From Hydrogenophaga sp040372165 (GTDB taxonomy: Bacteria; Pseudomonadota; Gammaproteobacteria; Burkholderiales; Burkholderiaceae_C): 64,000 nt of DNA. The notes below the pieces were generated by a model. The model ran no database searches, was not told the DNA's origin, and saw only the letters and a program-made list of their open reading frames with translations. The stretch is taken from positions 74,478 to 138,477 of the forward strand of contig NZ_BAABWG010000006.1 of assembly GCF_040372165.1 (NCBI RefSeq). The letters are read 5' to 3'. This document shows positions 43,468 through 52,435 of this stretch, in pieces (position 1 is the first letter of the stretch; every line of letters begins with the position of its first letter). The position numbers were made by a program, and so were the translations under genes.

Positions 43468-44409
43468 ATGCCGACCACCTTGAAGCCCCCCACCATGCCC
43501 CGTCAGCTCCGCCCGGAGCTGGAGCATGAGTTTGCGCGCTCACCAGACCTCGGATACGAAGTCTCCTCGGACGTCGGCTTCGTGCGCTGCCTCTCGCACG
43601 GTTTCCCGACTCCTCTGGCACGCTGGCACTATCACGACGAATACGAACTCCACCTGATCACGGCCACCAGCGGGAAAGTGTTTGTGGGCGACTGGATTGG
43701 CCCGTTCGCGCCGGGCCAGCTGGTTCTCACGGGCCCCCGTCTGCCTCACAACTGGGTCAGCCTCGACATGCCCGACGGCGGTGTCGAGCAGCGTGACCTG
43801 GTGATCCAGTTCCAGCACGAGCCTTTGTCGCAGGCTGCCGAGCTCATCCCCGAGCTCAAGGAGATCTTTCCGCTGCTCGAGCGTGCCCGCAACGGCATCG
43901 AGTTCTTCGGCATGGCGGACAAGGCAGAGACCCATTGGCATCACGTCAAGAACAGTCGGGGCGTGCGTCGCCTCAGCGCATTCTGTGACTTCATGGCCGA
44001 CCTCGCCTCCTGCAACGACTACCGTTTGCTCTCCAATGCACAGATGCAAAGCGAGGACGACGACCAGAGCACGGACCAGATCCACGCCATTGTCAGCCGC
44101 ATCACAGACAACCTGAGCGACCAGCATTCGGCCGCGGCGCTCGCCGCCGAATTGAGCATGACGGAAAGCCGCTTCAGCCGCTTCTTCCGCAAGGCCACCG
44201 GCAATACGTTCACCGATTTCGTCAACCGTGTCCGGATCAGCCGAGCCTGCCAGCTGCTCATGGACACCGACCAGCAGATCACCCACATCTGCTACGAGGT
44301 TGGCTTCAACAACGTCGCCAACTTCAACCGCCGCTTTCTGGAAATCAAGGGCATGACGCCCTCCGAGTTCCGCAAACAGTCGCTCAACCGGTTCCGCGGC
44401 GCGGACTGA
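43468..44409 (+). CDS. AraC-family regulator of the polyol operon
   Basis: A 313-residue protein: N-terminal cupin-like sensor (WHYHDEYELHLITATSGKVFVGD) and C-terminal double HTH (SAAALAAELSMTESRFSRFF and ITHICYEVGFNNVANFNRRFL). Encoded between the dehydrogenase and the kinase of the operon, so likely an activator responding to the polyol, acting at the GTACCGAT repeats before smoE. An internal start at MPRQLRPELE is possible. Confidence 0.88.
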   Translation: MPTTLKPPTMPRQLRPELEHEFARSPDLGYEVSSDVGFVRCLSHGFPTPLARWHYHDEYELHLITATSGKVFVGDWIGPFAPGQLVLTGPRLPHNWVSLDMPDGGVEQRDLVIQFQHEPLSQAAELIPELKEIFPLLERARNGIEFFGMADKAETHWHHVKNSRGVRRLSAFCDFMADLASCNDYRLLSNAQMQSEDDDQSTDQIHAIVSRITDNLSDQHSAAALAAELSMTESRFSRFFRKATGNTFTDFVNRVRISRACQLLMDTDQQITHICYEVGFNNVANFNRRFLEIKGMTPSEFRKQSLNRFRGAD

Positions 44410-44490
44410 TCGCACACGGCAGACCGCCTTTGGGCGCGCCATGACACCCGCCCTCATTCCCGGGCACCACGCCTCAGCAAAAACCTACCC

Positions 44491-45957
44491 ATGTTCCTCG
44501 GCCTGGACCTCGGCACCTCCGAACTCAAAGCCCTGCTGCTCAAAGACGATCACAGCGTTGCAGGCACCGCCCGCGCCCCGCTGACGGTGCAGCGCCCCCG
44601 GCCCTTGTGGTCAGAACAGTCACCTGATCAATGGTGGCAGGCGCTTGAAGCGGTGATGGGGGAGCTGCAGCACCGCTTTCCTCAAGCCATGGCCGCGGTA
44701 CAGGCCATCGGTCTTTCAGGCCAGATGCATGGCGCCACGCTGCTGGGTGCAAACGATGAAGTACTGCGCCCATGCATCCTGTGGAACGACGGCCGCAGCG
44801 GCCCGCAATGCGAAGGGCTGCACCAGCGCGTGCCCACGCTCACCGACATCACCGGCAATCTGGCATTGCCCGGATTCACCGCCCCCAAGCTGCAATGGGT
44901 TCGGGAAAACGAGCCCGATTGCTTTGCCAACGTGCGGCGCGTGCTCTTGCCCAAAGATTGGTTGCGTCTGAAGCTCTCCGGCGAGGCCGCCAGCGATATG
45001 TCTGACGCTGCCGGCACCTTGTGGCTGGACATGGCCCGCCGAGACTGGTCAGACGACATGCTCGCCGCGACCGGCCTCACCCGCGAGCACATGCCGCACC
45101 TGGTGGAGGGAAGCGACGTCTCCGCACGACTGCTGCCCGAGCTGGCGCAACGCTGGGGACTGCCGCCAGATACGGCTGTGGCCGGTGGCGCAGGCGACAA
45201 CGCCGCCAGTGCCGTCGGTATGGGACTGGTGCGCCCAGGCCAGGGCTTTGTCTCACTCGGTACCTCAGGCGTTGTGTTCGTCAGTGGTGACCAGTTCCAG
45301 CCCAACCCCGGCCAGGCCCTGCACACTTTCTGCCATGCGCTGCCCGGCCAATGGCACCACATGAGCGTCATGCTCAGTGCGGCCAGTGCGGTCACATGGG
45401 CCACGCGCATGCTCGGCTTTGCGGATGAACCCGCGCTCATCGAGCAAGCCAGCACGCTCGACGCGGCCGGGCGCGACATTGCCCCCGTGTTTCTGCCCTA
45501 CCTCAGCGGCGAACGCTCACCCCACGCCAACCCACACGCCACCGCCTCCTGGACCGGCTTGCGTGCGCAACACGAGCGCGCCCACCTGGCCTATTCTGCC
45601 GCCGAGGGTGTGGGCTTCGGCCTGCTCGACGGCTTGCGCACCATCCCCGCACCCAGCACAGGTCCCTTGCAGTCACTCTCGCTGGTGGGCGGCGGCTCGC
45701 GCAGTGCCTGGTGGGCACAACTCCTGGCCGACATCTTCAACATCACGCTCACCGTGCATCAGGATGCCGAGAGCGGTGGCGCCATGGGCGCAGCACGCCT
45801 CGCCTGGCTGTGCACGGGTGCCAGCGTGGACGAGGTCTGCCTCACGCCGCCGCTGATGCGCAGCCACACGCCTGACCCGGCCAGCCACAGCGCACTGATG
45901 GCGCGGCACGAGCGCTTCCAGGCCATCTACCCCGCCCTGCATCCATCCGAAGCCTGA
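44491..45957 (+). CDS. xylB: xylulokinase
   Basis: A 488-residue FGGY kinase: GLDLGTSELKALLL, SGQMHGATLL, ILWNDGRS, GAGDNAASAVGMG, LSGERSPHAN and GGGSRSAWWAQLLAD. Phosphorylates D-xylulose to xylulose-5-phosphate for the pentose phosphate route. It completes a transport-oxidation-phosphorylation path for pentitols. Confidence 0.92.
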   Translation: MFLGLDLGTSELKALLLKDDHSVAGTARAPLTVQRPRPLWSEQSPDQWWQALEAVMGELQHRFPQAMAAVQAIGLSGQMHGATLLGANDEVLRPCILWNDGRSGPQCEGLHQRVPTLTDITGNLALPGFTAPKLQWVRENEPDCFANVRRVLLPKDWLRLKLSGEAASDMSDAAGTLWLDMARRDWSDDMLAATGLTREHMPHLVEGSDVSARLLPELAQRWGLPPDTAVAGGAGDNAASAVGMGLVRPGQGFVSLGTSGVVFVSGDQFQPNPGQALHTFCHALPGQWHHMSVMLSAASAVTWATRMLGFADEPALIEQASTLDAAGRDIAPVFLPYLSGERSPHANPHATASWTGLRAQHERAHLAYSAAEGVGFGLLDGLRTIPAPSTGPLQSLSLVGGGSRSAWWAQLLADIFNITLTVHQDAESGGAMGAARLAWLCTGASVDEVCLTPPLMRSHTPDPASHSALMARHERFQAIYPALHPSEA

Positions 45958-45971
45958 TCAGCCATGGTGTA

Positions 45972-46952
45972 TCAGCGCGCCGCCTCGACCATGACGCGGG
46001 TGTTGTAGCGCATCATGTCCACATAGGTGGGCGCTGGCCCGTCCGCTTCCGACAAGGTATCTGCATACAGTGAGCCGGACATCACCACCCCTGATTCTTT
46101 GGCAATGCGTTCAATCAGTCGCTGATCAGTCAATGACTCCACGAACACGGCCTTGACCTTCTCCCGCTTGATCTGATCGATCAGAGTGGCAACATCCCTG
46201 GCCGAGGCTTCGCTCTGCGTACTGACGCCCTGCGGCGACAGAAAGCGCACGCCATAAGCCGCGCTGTAATAGCCAAAGGCATCGTGCGATGTGATGACTT
46301 TTCGCCGTTCTGGCACCACACCCTGCCATGCAGCGCGAATATCCTTGTCCAGCGCAGCCAACCGGGCGTCATAGCGGCTGGCATTTCCCCGATACACAGG
46401 ACAGCCAGTCTTGTCGGCGCGACACAGTCCTTCTGCAATGGCGGCCACGAAGTGCCTTGCATGAGTCACATCCTGCCAGGCGTGCGGATCCACCTCACCA
46501 TGGTCGTGTTCATGGTCATGCTCGACTTCATGTTCACCCTCACGTTCGCCCTCATGGTCATCCTTGTTCGCCACCTCGACAGAAATGGCACTCCCTCCGG
46601 CAGACGTCAACAGTCGCTTCAACCAGCCTTCAAACCCCAGACCCACTGAAAACACCACCTTCGCAGATTGCACGGCGCGCACCGCAGACGGACGCGGCTG
46701 ATAGACATGGGCATCGGCGCCAGGCCCTACCAGCACCGTCAGTGCCACCCGATCTCCACCCACTGCGCGAACCATGTCCCCCAGCACACTGAAGCTGGCC
46801 ACCACCGGCACTCTGGCGTGGCTGCTGGTCGGCCCAGAGCGAGAGTCTGAACCTTCGGGGGCTTGCTGAGCCAATGCCAGACAGCTTGCAGATGCCAGGG
46901 CCAAAGACCCCGCCCATTTCGCCCAGACGGTACCTATCTTGTTTTGGAACAT
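45972..46952 (-). CDS. znuA: zinc ABC transporter substrate-binding protein
   Basis: A 326-residue periplasmic cluster A-I receptor. ATG at 46952 with GGAG upstream; N-terminal Sec signal (ALASASCLALAQQ). Metal ligands: AHVYQPRPS (His), DPHAWQD (His), SHDAFGYYS (His) and a C-terminal Asp in LYADTLSE. A His/Glu/Asp-rich loop between about residues 130 and 158 is typical of ZnuA as opposed to Mn receptors. Last gene of znuC-znuB-znuA. Convergent with xylB. Confidence 0.93.
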   Translation of the reverse strand: MFQNKIGTVWAKWAGSLALASASCLALAQQAPEGSDSRSGPTSSHARVPVVASFSVLGDMVRAVGGDRVALTVLVGPGADAHVYQPRPSAVRAVQSAKVVFSVGLGFEGWLKRLLTSAGGSAISVEVANKDDHEGEREGEHEVEHDHEHDHGEVDPHAWQDVTHARHFVAAIAEGLCRADKTGCPVYRGNASRYDARLAALDKDIRAAWQGVVPERRKVITSHDAFGYYSAAYGVRFLSPQGVSTQSEASARDVATLIDQIKREKVKAVFVESLTDQRLIERIAKESGVVMSGSLYADTLSEADGPAPTYVDMMRYNTRVMVEAAR

Positions 46953-46954
46953 GT

Positions 46955-47806
46955 TCAATTCTCCAGGTGGTGACGGGATGCCAGCTGGTATCTGACAGCC
47001 CCTTGAGGCGCCACCAGCATGGAAACAACGTAAGCCGTGCCCAGCACCACCACGATGAGCGGACTGGTTGGCCAATCAAATACGAAGGACGCGGCCAGCC
47101 CTGCGATGCTGGCGCCCATGGCCAATAGCACCGACCCCACCAGCAAGGCGGTCAGGCTGGTGACCCACAGGCGAACGGTGGCGGCAGGCAATACCATCAG
47201 CCCGACCGACAGCAAAGTACCCATGGCATGGAAGCCCGCCACCAGGTTGAGCACCATCAACGCCATGAAGACCGCATGTGCCGCACCACCCCAGCGACTG
47301 ATGCCTTTGAGGAAGTCCGGATCAAAACTGTCCAGCACCAGGGGTCGGCGCAACAACACCATCAGCACCACGGTCAGCACACCTGTGAACACCACAAAGA
47401 GCAAGGTCTCCACCTCCAGTGCCAGCACATTGCCAAACAGAACGTGAAGCAGGTCCACGTTGTTGCCTCGCGCCGAAATGAGCATCACACCCAGCGCAAG
47501 TGACAGCAAATAGAAGGCGGCCAGGCTGCTGTCCTCCCGAAGCGCACTGCGGCGCGCCACCAGGCCGGCGGTCACCGCCACGGTCAGCCCGGCCACCATG
47601 CCTCCCAGTGTCATCGCAGGCAAGGACAGACCGGCCACCAGATAGCCCAACGCCGCGCCCGGGAGGATGGCATGCGCCATGGCGTCGCCGGTCAGGCTCA
47701 TTCGTCTCAATTGCAGGAATACCCCAACCGGCGCTGCGCCCATTGAGAGAAACACCAGTGCCAGCATGCCGTGCTGCATGAATTCATAAGTCCACCAGCC
47801 CTTCAT
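46955..47806 (-). CDS. znuB: zinc ABC transporter permease
   Basis: A 283-residue ABC-3 family permease with about eight membrane segments; SLTGDAMAHAILPGAALGYL and GTLLSVGLMVLPAATVRLW are typical. Overlaps znuC by four bases and ends two bases before the znuA start. Confidence 0.93.
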   Translation of the reverse strand: MKGWWTYEFMQHGMLALVFLSMGAAPVGVFLQLRRMSLTGDAMAHAILPGAALGYLVAGLSLPAMTLGGMVAGLTVAVTAGLVARRSALREDSSLAAFYLLSLALGVMLISARGNNVDLLHVLFGNVLALEVETLLFVVFTGVLTVVLMVLLRRPLVLDSFDPDFLKGISRWGGAAHAVFMALMVLNLVAGFHAMGTLLSVGLMVLPAATVRLWVTSLTALLVGSVLLAMGASIAGLAASFVFDWPTSPLIVVVLGTAYVVSMLVAPQGAVRYQLASRHHLEN

Positions 47807-48651
47807 TTGCGCAGCCCCTCAGGCACAGAATCACCTGGGTGCCTGTCCTCCTGACACAGTGGTGCATCATCATCAAATGGCTCCAGCATGGTTTGCGCTC
47901 GGCGCCAGTTCGCGTCTGTGAGCACGTCGATCGTGGTGCCGTGTGCCACCAGATGGCGGGCCAGAATCAGAGTCTCGGGAAACCACTGGCGAACCAGTGC
48001 CAGGTCGTGCACCACGGCCACCACCGTGCGGCCCTCGGCGTGCCAGGTCTGAATCGCCCGCATCAATGCCGCTGTGGTTCTCTCATCGACGGCGGCAAAG
48101 GGCTCGTCCAGCAGCAGCACGTCGGCCTGCTGCACCAGCATCCGGGCGAACAGCGCACGCTGAAACTGTCCGCCGGACAAGGCCCCCACCAACCGGCTTT
48201 CAAATCCCTCCAGCCCGACCGTGTGCAAAGCGCCCTCTACCCGATGACGCATGCCATGAGACGTTCGCCCGAGCAACCCCCGTTCGCGCCACAAACCCTG
48301 CTCCACCAGCGCGCGCACCGAGAGCGGAAACTGTCGGTCCATCTGACTGAGTTGCGGCAAATAGGCCACTCTCCCGCCCGCCTCGCTCTCCAATCGGCCG
48401 CCCATGAGCGGCAGACGGCTGGCCAACACCTTCAACAACGTGCTCTTGCCTGCGCCGTTCGGGCCTACCAGCGCGGTCAGACTGCCCGACTTCAACGCAA
48501 AATCCACATGGTGAATGGCCGGGTGCTGCCCGTAGCCAGCCGTCAGGTTCACTGCCCGCAAGACCGTGCGTGCATTCACAGGCCCCGGTGATGCATTGGG
48601 TGTTTCCTCAGTGGACACGGGGGAGAAGATGCGGGAGAAAACGAATGGCAT
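47803..48651 (-). CDS. znuC: zinc ABC transporter ATP-binding protein
   Basis: A 282-residue ATPase: Walker A GPNGAGKST, YLPQLSQMDRQFPLSV (Q-loop), signature LSGGQFQRALFAR, Walker B VLLLDEPFAAVD, VVHDL. ATG at 48651; a TTG 33 bases upstream is less likely. Divergent from zur with the Zur-box-like palindrome between. Confidence 0.92.
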   Translation of the reverse strand: MPFVFSRIFSPVSTEETPNASPGPVNARTVLRAVNLTAGYGQHPAIHHVDFALKSGSLTALVGPNGAGKSTLLKVLASRLPLMGGRLESEAGGRVAYLPQLSQMDRQFPLSVRALVEQGLWRERGLLGRTSHGMRHRVEGALHTVGLEGFESRLVGALSGGQFQRALFARMLVQQADVLLLDEPFAAVDERTTAALMRAIQTWHAEGRTVVAVVHDLALVRQWFPETLILARHLVAHGTTIDVLTDANWRRAQTMLEPFDDDAPLCQEDRHPGDSVPEGLRK

Positions 48652-48687
48652 ACGGGCCGAATGCGCCGGAGCGCAGTTGAACAAGCA

Positions 48688-48772
48688 AAAAAGGGGAACA
48701 GCAGAGAAAGGGAGGAGGGAGGAGGAAAGAAGAGAGAGGGAATAAGGAAAAGGAAAAGGAAAAGGAAAAATT
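48688..48772 (+). repeat. 85-nt polypurine tract with AAAAGG repeats
   Basis: The plus strand is almost pure A/G over about 85 bases, ending in four tandem GGAAAA units (about 48747-48771). It lies in the znuC 5' leader (as pyrimidine RNA). It could form triplex DNA or change length by slippage, altering znuC leader length. Confidence 0.75.
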
Positions 48773-48792
48773 TACCCTGTTTTCGCCACAAA

Positions 48793-48813
48793 GTTGCATT
48801 ATCATAACGCAAC
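48793..48813. promoter_or_regulatory. Zur box candidate between znuC and zur
   Basis: A 21-bp palindrome: GTTGC at one end, GCAAC at the other, with inner TTA/TAA arms also matching (one mismatched pair). It is in the divergent promoter region, 23 bp before the zur ATG, so one zinc-loaded Zur dimer pair could repress both znuCBA and the zur operon. Confidence 0.75.
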
Positions 48814-48835
48814 AAAGCTGTGATAAATTTCAGGC

Positions 48836-49357
48836 ATGGTCAACAGCACTGCTTCATCAACTCGCAAACCCGCCGGTGTTGGCGCCCTTCCCCCCACCAT
48901 GGTTTCGCGCTTGCGCGATGCAGGGCTGCGCCGAACCCTGGCCACCAGAGCCGTGCTGGGCCTTTTCCTCGCTCGCAAGGGTCAGGGACTCAGCCACACT
49001 GAGGTTTTCAGCGAATTGCGTACTCGCGGCATCGATATCGATCGAGTCACGCTTTACCGGCTGCTCGACAGGCTTGCCCTGCATGAAGTGCTGCAACGCG
49101 AGGTCGATGAAGCGCGGGCTTTCCGCTACTGGCTGGCTCCTGAAGAAGCTACGGCATCTGCCAGCGCCTCCGTACTGGCCGGCCCGGTTTTCGAATGCAA
49201 GCAATGCCACCAGCGCGTGCCGCTGAGCCTGCCCTCAGATGTCTGGGAAGCCTGGTGGCAGAAGACCCGAACCACATTGAAGCGAAACCGGCACCAGGCT
49301 CAAGAGCTCCAGGTCAAGGTGTTCGGGCATTGTGCGAGCTGCCAGGAAGAGACGTGA
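48836..49357 (+). CDS. zur: zinc uptake regulator, Fur family
   Basis: A 173-residue Fur-type repressor: DNA-binding helices (RRTLATRAVLGLFL, GIDIDRVTLYRLLDRLALHEVL) and structural zinc Cys pairs FECKQCHQR and GHCASCQ. Genomic position beside znuCBA and the palindrome make Zur the clear choice over Fur or PerR. The stop overlaps the following ATPase start (GTGA). Confidence 0.92.
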   Translation: MVNSTASSTRKPAGVGALPPTMVSRLRDAGLRRTLATRAVLGLFLARKGQGLSHTEVFSELRTRGIDIDRVTLYRLLDRLALHEVLQREVDEARAFRYWLAPEEATASASASVLAGPVFECKQCHQRVPLSLPSDVWEAWWQKTRTTLKRNRHQAQELQVKVFGHCASCQEET

Positions 49358-50100
49358 TCGAACCAACAGCCCAGCCTGACGCCGCCCATCCAGGCGTTCC
49401 GTCTGCCCCACCCGCCGGCCCTGTGGTGCAGACCCGATCGATCGAGTTCCAGTACCCGCGCGCCACCGAGCGAATGGTGTTTGACGATGTTTGCCTCGAC
49501 GCAGGCGACGTGCTCCTCTTGCTGGGCCGGTCTGGCAGCGGCAAGTCCACCTGGCTGTCGCTGGCAGCGGGGCTGGCCACGCCGTCGGCTGGCAGCGTCG
49601 AGATATCTGGCCAGTCTCTGGCGACCATGAGCGCAAGGCAGCGCGACTTGCTGCGCGGCAGTTGCATCGGATTTCTGCCGCAGAAGCTGGCGCTCAGCCA
49701 CGCGCTGACCGTGTGGCAAAACCTGGCGCTGCCCTACTTTGCCCTGGGTCTCCCACCAGACCGAGAGCGAATCGAAGAGGTTCTCGTCAGCCTCGGCATT
49801 CAAGACCTGGCATTGCGCATGCCGGCTCAGCTCTCTGGCGGACAAGCGCAGCGCGTCGCGCTGGCCCGCGCAAGTCTGCGCCGCCCACGCCTGCTGCTCG
49901 CCGACGAGCCCACTGGCAGCCTGGACAGCGATGCTGCGGCGGCAGCCCTGTCGCTGCTGATGGCCTGTGCCCGAGAACACGCATCCACTGTTGTCATCGC
50001 CACCCATGACGAACGCATCGTGCGGGCTCTGCCCAAAGCCAGGGTCATGTACCTCGACGAAGACGCACAGATGCCCGACGATCAGGAGGCAGCGTCATGA
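49354..50100 (+). CDS. MacB-like ABC ATPase, Zur-linked
   Basis: A 248-residue ATPase: Walker A GRSGSGKST, signature LSGGQAQRVALAR, Walker B LLLADEPTGSLD, IATHDE. GTG at 49354 (VIEPTAQPD) follows AGGAAGAG and overlaps the zur stop, giving tight coupling; the longer frame is a zur shadow. Resembles the ATPase of the zinc-starvation operon PA4063-PA4066 of Pseudomonas aeruginosa as I recall it. Confidence 0.88.
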   Translation: MIEPTAQPDAAHPGVPSAPPAGPVVQTRSIEFQYPRATERMVFDDVCLDAGDVLLLLGRSGSGKSTWLSLAAGLATPSAGSVEISGQSLATMSARQRDLLRGSCIGFLPQKLALSHALTVWQNLALPYFALGLPPDRERIEEVLVSLGIQDLALRMPAQLSGGQAQRVALARASLRRPRLLLADEPTGSLDSDAAAAALSLLMACAREHASTVVIATHDERIVRALPKARVMYLDEDAQMPDDQEAAS

Positions 50101-51320
50101 GCGCATGGTCTCTGGCCTGGACCTACCTCTGGTCACGCCCCCTGGGCACCGTGCTCAACATCGTCCTGCTCTCGCTTGGCCTGAGTGCCATGGCGCTGGT
50201 CGTCAACGTTCAGGACCAGGTCGACCATGCCTTTGAGCGAGACCTGGCAGGCATCGATGCCGTGGTGGGCGCCAAGGGCAGCCCGATGCAGCTCATTCTC
50301 TCGGCGGTCTTCCACATTGATGCGCCCACGGGCAACATCTCCCTGGCCGCAGCCCAGACCGTTGCACAACACCCCCTGGTTCAAAGCGCTATTCCGGTCA
50401 GCCTGGGTGACAACGTGGGCGGCTGGAGAATCGTGGGCACCAGCACTGAGCTGGGCAAACTGTATGGCGCCACGCTGCGGGACGGCCGGTGGTGGTCTGC
50501 TCCCATGGAGGCAGTCCTCGGCGCCAGCGTGGTGGCGCAACGCCAATGGCCTGTGGGCCAGCGTTTTTACGGCACCCATGGCCTGGGCCAGGGCGGCGCC
50601 GTCCACGACGACGGCACACCCTATACCGTCGTGGGCGTGCTTCAGCCATGCCAATGTGTGCTCGACCGGCTGGTGCTCACCGATCAGACATCTGTGTGGC
50701 AGATCCATGAAGAGATGCACACCGGCGAAGATCCACTGGATGCGCAAGATCTCGCCGCCATCGCATCCGAGCGCGAGATCACGGCCATGCTCATTCGCTA
50801 TCGGTCCGATCTCGCTGCGGTCAGTTATCCCCGCTATGTGAACCAGCAAGCCGGCCTGCAGGCTGCGGCGCCGGCCATGGAGATCACACGCTTGCTCAGC
50901 ATGGTAGGTGTTGGCGCGCAGGCCGCTCGCGGCATGGGCTGGTTGTTGCTCATCATCGCTGCGCTCTCAGTCTTCATCGCCTTGTGGACTGCGCTGCGTG
51001 AGCGAAAGACCGACCTGGCCTTGTTGCGCATGCTGGGCGCACCAGCACCTCGCCTGCTGGGCCTGGTGCTGATCGAGGCCTTCTGGCTGGGTGTCATCGC
51101 TTCCATCCTGGGCTTGTTGCTGGCACACACCGCCCTGTGGGTGTTGTCCCAGACCAGCGAACTGGCCCGTCATGTGCACTGGAATCCTGGCTGGTGGGCA
51201 CCTGCCGAATTCGGGCTGCCATTCGTGGCCATCGGCCTGTCATTGTTCGCTGCAGTCGTTCCCGCACTGGCCGCCTACCGCGCCGACACCCGGCCCCTCT
51301 TTCATCCAGATCCATCCTGA
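50097..51320 (+). CDS. FtsX-like ABC permease, Zur-linked
   Basis: A 407-residue MacB/FtsX-type permease: N-terminal membrane segment, a periplasmic MacB_PCD domain (about 45-270) and three C-terminal membrane segments (LLLIIAALSVFIALWTAL, LGLVLIEAFWLGVIASIL, LPFVAIGLSLFAAVVPALAAY). Contains ALRERKTDLALLRMLGA. Coupled by ATGA to its ATPase. May move a periplasmic zinc-related factor rather than zinc itself. Confidence 0.88.
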   Translation: MSAWSLAWTYLWSRPLGTVLNIVLLSLGLSAMALVVNVQDQVDHAFERDLAGIDAVVGAKGSPMQLILSAVFHIDAPTGNISLAAAQTVAQHPLVQSAIPVSLGDNVGGWRIVGTSTELGKLYGATLRDGRWWSAPMEAVLGASVVAQRQWPVGQRFYGTHGLGQGGAVHDDGTPYTVVGVLQPCQCVLDRLVLTDQTSVWQIHEEMHTGEDPLDAQDLAAIASEREITAMLIRYRSDLAAVSYPRYVNQQAGLQAAAPAMEITRLLSMVGVGAQAARGMGWLLLIIAALSVFIALWTALRERKTDLALLRMLGAPAPRLLGLVLIEAFWLGVIASILGLLLAHTALWVLSQTSELARHVHWNPGWWAPAEFGLPFVAIGLSLFAAVVPALAAYRADTRPLFHPDPS

Positions 51321-51380
51321 CCCCGCCTGATCGTCGCTTCTCCTCCAGTCCTTTCAATCACTCAGACCTTCACCTGCCAC

Positions 51381-51689
51381 ATGGCCAAGTCACATCCTTC
51401 CAACAACCTGCCACCTGGGGCAGGCCTTGCCACCCGCTTCTTCGCCATCCGCCACTGCGCGTTGATACTGATCGCCGTGGCTGGTGGCAGCACATGGGCG
51501 GCTGCACAACACAGCGAGGAGGAGCGCAAGCAAGACATCCAACGCCATGAAGCCATGGCCGCTGCCCACCAGGCCGCTGCGCAGTGCCTGAAAAGTGGCA
51601 AGGATGAGAAAGTCTGTCTGGCCGAGCTTCAACGCGCGTGCAAAGGTCTGGGCATTGGCAAGTACTGCGGCATGAAGCATGCGCACTGA
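51381..51689 (+). CDS. small exported His/Cys protein, Zur-linked
   Basis: A 102-residue protein with a signal peptide (hydrophobic ALILIAVAGGSTWAAA, cleavage near AAA-QHS). Mature chain of about 60 residues is helical, with four Cys (QCLKSGKDEKVCLAELQRAC, KYCGMKHAH) and several His. The spacing and His-Cys tail could bind zinc. It takes the place where the P. aeruginosa operon has its His-rich protein. Family not recognised. Confidence 0.75.
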   Translation: MAKSHPSNNLPPGAGLATRFFAIRHCALILIAVAGGSTWAAAQHSEEERKQDIQRHEAMAAAHQAAAQCLKSGKDEKVCLAELQRACKGLGIGKYCGMKHAH

Positions 51690-52407
51690 GCTGGTGAACC
51701 GGCTCCCCTTCACCACAGCAGGCCATGCCCGACTCTGGGCAGTGGCCGTCTTGGCCATCCTCGCCGTGGTCAGCGCGGTGGTGTTGGCTCTCCTGCTGGT
51801 GCCAAAACTCTCCACACCGGAAGAATCACTGCCGCCGCCCCTCCCAGACAAACTCGCTCGCGGGGCGCCACCTTCGCAGCCGCCCTCTGCAGCGCCTTCT
51901 CCTCAAGCCGCACCTGCCTCTCCAGAGCCTGACGACACATCCGTCGGCGGTCTGCAACTGAGTTCACCCGTCGCCGGTGTCGCACCTCTGCCAGGCCAGG
52001 GCGCCGGCTATCACAGCCCGGAAAGCCCGTTCAAGCCCCCGACCCCGCGCGACGACGTGCTGGACTGGAAAGACCTCACGCAGGTCAAGCAAGTCTTTGT
52101 TCGCCGCACCGTCGAAATCACGTTCTCCGAAAAGGTCGAAGCCCTCAACGGGCAAACAGTTCGTATTCAGGGCTTCATGATGCCGCTCGGTGCCGGCGAA
52201 GAGCAGCGCCATTTTCTGGTCTCATCGGTCCCTTTGACTTGTGCCTTCTGCACACCTGGAGGGCCAGAGAGCATTGTCGACGTCAAAGCCGTTGAAGACG
52301 TGCCCTACTCCATGGATGCCGTGGTGGTCGAGGGCAGGCTCGATGTCCTGCGAAACGACAGCAAAGGCTTTTTCTATCGCCTGCACGATGCGCGCAGTGT
52401 GAAGTAG
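51679..52407 (+). CDS. DUF3299 membrane-anchored protein
   Basis: A 242-residue protein: one N-terminal membrane segment (about 18-40), a Pro/Ala/Ser linker (about 48-95), then a DUF3299 domain (VRIQGFMMPLGAGEEQRHFLVSS, VPLTCAFCTPGG, VVVEGRLDV). The CAFC pair may bind metal or be redox active. Starts 11 bases before the end of the small exported protein gene. Last gene of the zur operon. Confidence 0.85.
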   Translation: MRTELVNRLPFTTAGHARLWAVAVLAILAVVSAVVLALLLVPKLSTPEESLPPPLPDKLARGAPPSQPPSAAPSPQAAPASPEPDDTSVGGLQLSSPVAGVAPLPGQGAGYHSPESPFKPPTPRDDVLDWKDLTQVKQVFVRRTVEITFSEKVEALNGQTVRIQGFMMPLGAGEEQRHFLVSSVPLTCAFCTPGGPESIVDVKAVEDVPYSMDAVVVEGRLDVLRNDSKGFFYRLHDARSVK

Positions 52408-52435
52408 CCAGGCGTTCACCCCGCCACACACCGGT

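Noticed and set aside
41992..43527. Long antisense open frame opposite the polyol dehydrogenase
   Set aside because: Mirror frame of a well-supported enzyme gene; product has no recognisable motifs.
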